Below, piece after piece: positions 58,418 to 64,000 of a stretch of DNA of 64,000 bases. The DNA lies in contig CAKMRJ010005523.1 of NCBI GenBank assembly GCA_928212115.1, positions 107,084,357 through 107,148,356 on the forward strand. The letters are read 5' to 3'. The position numbers and the translations under genes were made by a program. The DNA comes from Lactuca virosa. Its lineage: Eukaryota; Streptophyta; Magnoliopsida; Asterales; Asteraceae. The notes under the pieces are model-generated. The model worked only from the letters and a program-made list of their open reading frames with translations, ran no database searches and was not told the origin of the DNA. Numbering within the stretch: position 1 is the first letter of the stretch; each line of letters opens with the position of its first letter.

Positions 58418-59184
58418 TGATGGGTTTGAGCATCCTAACAACCTTAAGGTGCACATACAACCCTAAATGCTTTGGATCTATGTTTTCTCTAATTATACAT
58501 GCAATTTGATTTTCCAAAGCATTACCCTAACTAGCATACAAAACATGGGCACTTGTATAACAAAACTAGTTAGATGACATACCTTTTCTTGTATCTTGAT
58601 TCCTTGGACCTTTAAGAGCCTAGCACCCCAAATGTGATGCCTCAAATGCTTCACACACCACCACCAACAATAGAGGACTTGAGAGAGGATTACTTGCACT
58701 CAAAATTCGGCTATGCTCTTCCAAAGACTACTAGTGGCCGATTTCATGTGCTAAAGGGGTTCTTATATAGTGTGGCAAGGATTAGGGTTACATCCATGTA
58801 AACCCTAATGTGCATGACCTTTCACCTTACTTAGGCTCCATGGGTTAAAACCTCCATGGAATATCCATGGACTACCATGTTGGTTTAGCCCAACCTAAAT
58901 AACAATAGGCCCACACTATAAGAATCATTAATTTACCAAATCAACCCCTTATATTTAATTACTCTCTTTTGATCACTAAATTAATTCTTGATCAATACTA
59001 ATTAAATAATATGATTTCATATTAATATATTAGAACTTATAATATATTAATAAATCATAAATAGCCTCTTCTCAAAAGTCCATCCTTACAAATGTTCTGG
59101 TGACATGCAACTCAAATGGACCATGCTACTCTCGGGTCAAGTACATACCAATTATAGTTATGGACTTAGACACTTTATTCAACA
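58418..59184 (-). repeat. Copia-2 5' LTR
   Basis: From TGATGGGTTTGAGC to CTTTATTCAACA on the plus strand. A TATATAAG box is visible on the minus strand at about 58764-58772. Close match to the 3' LTR, with small deletions. Confidence 0.9.
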
Positions 59185-60332
59185 TAAGATTCATAATAAT
59201 CCAAGGTAACTCTATAAAAAGTCTATGGCAGGTATATACCTTTGATGCTTGGAAGATCTTGAAGCTGCAGAAGTCTTGAAGGACATACATGAAGGAGACT
59301 GTGGCAATCACACTGGGGGCAGATCCTTATGCTCCAAGATAATAAGAACAGGATACTACTATCCAACCATGAACCCATATATCCTATTATCTCTCAAAAG
59401 TGTGATGCTTGTCAAAGACATAGCAACATCCTACATCAACCAGCAGAACCCCTATATGCTATTATCTCTCAATGGCCATTGATGAAATGGGGAATGGATA
59501 TAGTGGGAAAATTACCAATAGCTCCAGGGGAAATGTCTTCATGCTGGTGATGACTGATTATTTCTCAAAGTGGATCGAAGCCGAAGCCTTCGTTCAGGTA
59601 AGAGACAAAGAGGTAGTCTCGTTTATTAAACGTAATATCTTGACCAGGTTTGGGAGCCCGGCAGAAATCATATGTGACAATGGATCCCAATTCATAAGCA
59701 AAACGACAAGAGACTTTTGCACAAGTTGGGGAATCAAAATGATAATGTCCACTCCTGTTCATCCCCAAGCTAATGGTCAAGCAGAATCCAACAATAAAAT
59801 CATAGTAAACAACTTGAAGAAAAGATTGGATAAGAAGGAAGGAAGATGGGAAGAAGAGCTTCCTTTCGTCTTATGGGCATATCAGAATACTTCCAAAGTA
59901 GCCACAGGTCAGACCCCCTACTCACTGGTGTTTGGGACAGAAGCAATGATCCCTACTGAAGTAGTGATCCCAACGGCAAGATATTTGCTCCAAAATCAAG
60001 AAAACAATGACAGGATCCTTGCCCAATATCTTGACACTGTTGACGAACTCAAAGATCTTGCCAAGATACGTATTGCTGCTCATCAACAAAGGATCACCAA
60101 GGCTTACAATAAGAACATAAAAGTCAGAAGGTTCCAAATAGGGGACTTGGTATTAAGGGACACATTCCAAAACACCAAGGATCCCAGTGCAGGTAAATTA
60201 GCTCCCAAGTGGGAAGGACCATATCTCATAGATGCTGAAGCAGGAAAAGGAGCATATTGGCTAACAACACTCGAAGGAGACGTTTTGCCAAGATCTTGGA
60301 ATGCTATACATCTCAAAGTATACTACATGTAA
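59185..60332 (+). pseudogene. Gypsy-2 integrase
   Basis: Begins as FIIIQGN, HEGDCGNHTGG and CDACQRHSNI (HHCC finger) in broken frames. A long open frame at 59472-60332 then covers the catalytic core: VMTDYFSKWIEAEAF (Asp), ICDNGSQFISK (Asp) and HPQANGQAESNNKI (Glu), so the DDE triad is complete. The C-terminus carries AYQNTSKVATGQTPYSLVFG, TEVVIPTARY, KVRRFQIGDLVLR and LAPKWEGPYLI, a typical gypsy integrase tail. It ends YYM-stop at 60330. The core open frame is the longest conserved domain in this element. Confidence 0.9.
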
Positions 60333-60685
60333 GTAGGTTCGATTAATCTTCAACAAAACCAAGGTACACATGTTATTTACCTTGAACTTTTCATCGTTAC
60401 TTACTTTCTCCTCGATTACATTACTAACTTAAGCATCGGAGGGGCGTTAGCTAGACTAATGCCCACCCCTAGATAACGTTTGCCATGCAGAACAACGCAC
60501 AACTAAGGATCTCCATATGTAACGATCCTGAAACATGAGGATCCTCAAGCTTAAAGATCCTGAAACATTAGTCTCCTAACACACAAAGATCTCAGCATCT
60601 TAACAATTCCATTATATCAACGGTATGATTTTTTACATACACAAGCTAGAGACTGATCATCTTTCCTACATTTAAGGGTACTTAA
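60333..60685 (+). other. Gypsy-2 region after integrase, cut by Gypsy-3
   Basis: Contains CATCGGAGGGGCGTTAG and ATGCCCACCCCTAGATAACG, matching Gypsy-1 at 21070-21120 in inverse. AGGATCCT and GATCCT motifs continue. No antisense coding region is reached before the insertion at 60686. Confidence 0.75.
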
Positions 60686-61689
60686 TGTCACACCCCCGAA
60701 CCAGACGGTAGAAACGTCCGGGGGCTCGTGTGACTAACAATTGAATTATCATCACAATGAATATACATGAAACGTAACACATTCACCACCAACATTACAT
60801 ATAACAACCAGCATTGTTCACATCAAGTTCATTGTTATAAATTACATAAATTCAAAGTATTAATTGTGCGATGAGCAATGTTACACAAAATAATCCATAC
60901 ATACTTGAAAATCTTCCTGCTTAACGATTACCTGAGAATACAAGCTATTTTGAAAACGGTCAACATATATAATGTTGGTGAGTTCATAAGTATGTTTGAG
61001 TAAAATTCTTTGTATCTTTCGTAAAAACCCATAAAATCCGATATTTTCTGTAAAATGTCTGAAAATGATGTGAAAATCAAGTATAAATGCATGTGTGAAT
61101 TTCATAGTTGTAACATATATGGATGTAGTTTAGATTTCTTGTATTGTAAGGAAGTGATAATTTTATATGTATATTTCCCCAGAAAATCCGATATTTTCTA
61201 ATTTATATTGATGTCGAGGTTCTTGTATCGTTAAATAAGTTATTTTGTATTGACACAATCGAAGGGTTAATCTTCGAAATGTTAAATTTGGTATTGAATC
61301 TCTATATGAGCCGTTATAATCATACATGATAATGACTAGGTTGCCTGTCTTAACATTTTTCCAAATTCCGGTATTTGCTCAAGGTTTTGTCGCCCTAGAC
61401 TGGCCTCGTCTAGCTGTAGCGAACAACTAAGGCGTGGGGGGTCATCCCGTATAGATCCATCCACAAACTCTCGCTCTCCCTCCAGGAGACTCTTACTATA
61501 ACTACAAGCTACGACTGTACAATCAAGGTGTCACCCGACACGTCTCACTAGATTCTCAACCTTTCGTACTATGTTTAATGTTTACATGTAGGTTATGCGT
61601 TATCCATCCAAAGGTACATTTATACGTATACAAAGTTCAATAGTCATGTAAAGGTATAGTTACAATATACTTGGCATGTGAATTTCAGT

Positions 61690-61930
61690 CCAAGCCCAAT
61701 TAACATGTAAATGGATCACAAAGGCCCAATGACATGTAAGTGGGTAATTTGGGCCTAATAGGCATGTAAATGGACCACAAAGGCCCAACAAACATGTGAC
61801 CCATAACTCAGGCCCAAATTAACATGTAAATGGGCCGCAAGGCCCACTAAACATGTCATGGAAAATATTGGGCTCAATATACACTTGGATGGGCCCTTAA
61901 GCCCCATTGGCCACGTAACGTGAATATTAG
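61690..61930. repeat. GGCCCA / ACATGTAAATGG degenerate repeats in the Gypsy-3 LTR
   Basis: About six alternating copies of AGGCCCAA and ACATGTAAATGG-like words every 35-45 bases. A second GGCCCA-rich stretch lies at 63310-63680. Confidence 0.75.
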
Positions 61931-62039
61931 GCCCAATAAAATTGTTATCGATGTATTTCGTCGATTTGTTATTATTTCATTGATTGTTTTAGTTCGATGT
62001 TTACCGAATTGAATATAAAAAGTCATTTTTTGTAAAAAC

Positions 62040-62480
62040 GAGTTCTTGGCCAATAAGCCTCAAAATTTTCAATTAAGGCCCAAAGTTTTGTAAAAATGAC
62101 ACTTCAGTCCATAATTTATAAAAATTTGTAATTTTGTCCCAAATGTCTAGAAATTCACGATTTTAGTCCAAAAATATATATTTTGACATTTAAGGTCCAG
62201 TTTTGCAGAAAAGTGCATTTTCAGCCCTTTGTTTGTAAAATTGACACTTTCGGCCCAATTTTGATAAAAGTTACATTTTTGGTCGAATTTACAAATAATT
62301 GTTATTTTCACCCCTAAATTTGATTTATTTACATTTTGACTCAAACTTTGGCCAAATAACATTTTTAGTCCCAAAACTTCATTTTTTCGCAAATTTGGGC
62401 CCAAAACCGTGAGGCCCAAAAGTTTGGCCCATTAAGCTAAAATTTACATTTTTGCCCCTTTGAAAAGCATGTTTATCATA
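62040..62480. repeat. Degenerate 35-40 bp repeats in the Gypsy-3 LTR
   Basis: Repeated themes of ATTTT.GTCC.AAATTTGTAAAATT.ACA with strong divergence, about ten copies. An open frame on the minus strand through it is an artefact. Confidence 0.65.
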
Positions 62481-63835
62481 AAAATCCATTTTTATACAAG
62501 TAGAACCTGTTTGGTCCCTATAGAAACATAAATGTCGCTTTTTACCCTTATCTTTTGTTTTCTTGACAATTTTGACCCTTAACAAGATTTTTGCCTTAAA
62601 TTTTTGTATCTTGAACATATAACACTTTTAACTTGATAATATGATGTGTAAAGTGTATTCGTTCATGGATCTTAACCCAATGTTACTTAGGATGTCGAGT
62701 ATTGCTAAGATCCAACATATTTTTACAAAATAAACTAAGAATTCACACAATACATGCATATAACACATAGATGTACACATTTTACTTGCATTCTCCCCCA
62801 AAAATCATGTAAAAACCAAAAACAAGGGGGGTATGAACTCACCTTTGCTTTATTTTTCGATTTTTGAAGAAAGAATGGAAAGGATTTTGGTCATAGCAAC
62901 ACCTTGAAGTGGATCTCGAACTTATGAAGCTTCTAAGGTGTGATCATGGAATAAAACTATGTAAGAAGGATTTTTTCATGTTAAGATGAAAGGATTTTGG
63001 TCCAAGCAACACCTTGAAGCTTCCAAAGATTGGAATGACTTGATGAAGATCCTTAGAACTCTAGCCAAATTTTTGAGATCTTGGAGAAGGAAGGATGATC
63101 TTTGAGAGTGTTTGGAGAGTGTTTGAAAATGAAGTATGTGTTTGTGTGGTCTTTGCTCTCTGCCGAGATATCAAGAAGAGAGGGGAGAGAAAGATGAGGT
63201 GACTTGCATGGAAATATGTGAGACCATGGATTGTTACATGGTGAACAATATGGAGGTGGCACCTCCAAAGTCAACCACCCCTCCATTTCATTTTTCATAT
63301 TTTTTTTGTTAACTGGTGTTGGGCCGAGAGTTTGGGCCAAAAAAGGTAGAAATGGAATAGTTCGAGCCCAATAAACTTTAGTTAGGATTTTTTGAACCTA
63401 ATCATAAAAATTTTAGCCCATTGGGCCCTTGGAAACACTTACGGCCCAAATAGAATAAAAGAATGGGTTTATGGCTCACTAAGGTTAATTGGAGTAGTTA
63501 TGGCCCAATAAGACCCATTAGGGTTAGAATGAATCATTCTAAGCCCAAATGGTCCAAAATGTTATAGATTTGTGAATTGGGTCCATTTAGAATCCAAATA
63601 GGGTTTCCATGCCTAAAATAGTTGAAATGAATACTTATTGGTCCATTAGGCCCAATAAGGAATTCCTAGTCCAATATAGACTTAAATCGGGATTCTTAGG
63701 GTTTTCAGACTCTTTGTTGAACATGAAGGTGGATTTAAATGAGAACTGAGTGATATTTACTTAGAGTATATGTTTTACAATAGTCGAATGATTACATGAG
63801 AATAGAATTTCCTAGCAAAAATGCTAGTTGTGACA

Positions 63836-63846
63836 TCATCCCCCCG
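63836..63846 (-). other. Gypsy-3 polypurine tract
   Basis: The minus strand reads ACGGGGGGATGA between the pol stop and the LTR, the usual second-strand priming site. Confidence 0.82.
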
Positions 63847-64000
63847 TTAGAGGGAATTTCGTCCCGAAATTCTTTTGAAAACTAGGTTTGGGGAAGGAAA
63901 GAATAAGTGAGGGTACTTTTGCTTCATTTGGTCTTCACGTTCCCACGTGAATTCCGGTCCACGTTTAGCGCTCCATCGTACCTTCACAATCGGAATGCGA
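63847..64000 (-). CDS. Gypsy-3 pol, C-terminal end (partial)
   Basis: The minus frame from the window edge reads RIPIVKVRWSAKRGPEFTWE, then EDQMKQKYPHLF, and ends RISGRNSL-stop at 63847. The KVRW...GPEFTWEREDQM..KYPHLF tail is standard for plant Tekay/Del-like chromovirus integrases. The stop and purine tract are in the right places. The rest lies beyond the window, so completeness cannot be judged. Confidence 0.88.
   Translation of the reverse strand, partial: RIPIVKVRWSAKRGPEFTWEREDQMKQKYPHLFFPSPNLVFKRISGRNSL

Larger units (their letters stand above)
51281..59184 (-). mobile_element. Copia-2: Ty1/copia retrotransposon (sister of Copia-1), minus strand
   Basis: LTRs at 51281-52060 and 58418-59184, polypurine tract, primer-binding site and all coding domains are present in the minus orientation. 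Flanking pentamers CAAGA (51276-51280) and TAAGA (59185-59189) are a 4/5 target duplication. Removing it joins the Gypsy-2 linker to integrase as in Gypsy-1. It is about 7.9 kb, with no nested element. Gag-protease-early integrase is one long open frame; the rest carries breaks. Confidence 0.92.
46160..60685 (+). mobile_element. Gypsy-2: Ty3/gypsy Tat-lineage retrotransposon, plus strand, split by Copia-2
   Basis: The 5' LTR at 46160-46758 is followed by a primer-binding site, gag, protease, reverse transcriptase, RNase H, second RNase H and integrase, in the same order and family as Gypsy-1. Copia-2 (51281-59184) interrupts the linker before integrase. The post-integrase region is cut at 60686 by Gypsy-3, so the 3' LTR must lie beyond the window. 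Stops in gag, protease and reverse transcriptase make it inactive, though integrase is intact. Confidence 0.9.
60686..63835 (-). mobile_element. 3' LTR of Gypsy-3 (chromovirus-type), inserted in Gypsy-2
   Basis: 3150 bases, TGTCACACCCCC at 60686 to AGTTGTGACA at 63835. On the minus strand it begins TGTCACAACTAGC directly after the purine tract. The left flank is CTTAA; its partner lies beyond the window. It shares blocks with the solo LTR at 11875-14779. It contains repeats of GGCCCA-ACATGTAAATGG (61690-61930) and GTCCAAAATTTGTAAAA-type units (62040-62480). Open frames in it are not coding. Confidence 0.88.

Noticed and set aside
62147..62618. Lys/Phe-rich minus-strand frames
   Set aside because: They run through degenerate 35-40 bp LTR repeats, with no domain or start context.

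Overview
This window is repeat-dense, AT-rich nuclear DNA from a flowering plant, and every base I can classify belongs to a transposable element, a simple repeat or a plastid-derived fragment. I found no intact single-copy host gene. Plant origin follows from Ty1/copia elements with a plant initiator-Met primer-binding site, Ty3/gypsy elements of the Tat type (with a second RNase H) and of the chromovirus type, a CACTA transposon, and a piece of plastid trnV-UAC. The CTCGACGAG-type palindrome clusters in the copia leaders remind me of Lactuca (lettuce) or a related composite, but that is recollection and was not tested.

Layout from left to right. Bases 1-124 carry a CACTA-like end. Two AT microsatellites at 810-1338 bracket the plastid trnV-UAC fragment. 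A badly decayed minus-strand copia element (1613-4388, resuming 30153-30565) is the oldest layer. It was split by a long plus-strand solo LTR (4389-30152). That LTR was in turn split by Copia-1 (4737-16067, plus) and by Gypsy-1 of the Tat lineage (17577-28843, minus). Copia-1 carries two further insertions: a copia solo LTR at 7511-8240 and a 2.9-kb gypsy solo LTR at 11875-14779. Gypsy-1 carries a solo LTR of its own family at 24209-24781 and a copia solo LTR at 27696-28546. Most joints can be called to the base from target-site duplications.

From about 30566 to 45492 lies a long gypsy-type LTR (minus) with an internal 2-kb tandem duplication. It is split by a complete 9.8-kb CACTA element (30675-40481, perfect ACG duplication). 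The CACTA element holds two related F-box-like genes (minus), a minisatellite with a 111-bp higher-order period, and a broken TNPA-like transposase gene (plus). No TNPD is visible, so it is probably non-autonomous.

From 46160 a second Tat element (Gypsy-2, plus) runs to 60685. It is split by Copia-2 (51281-59184, minus), a sister of Copia-1, and is then cut by the 3' LTR of a minus-strand chromovirus-type element (Gypsy-3, 60686 to beyond the window end).

All polyproteins carry stop codons or frameshifts. Observations most worth following are the F-box pair inside the CACTA element, the strong enrichment of the palindrome AGGATCCT throughout the Tat family in all three codon phases, the repeated 94-bp hairpin units in the 11875-14779 LTR, repeated near-palindromes in the copia leaders, and a templated filler patch in the Copia-2 reverse transcriptase.
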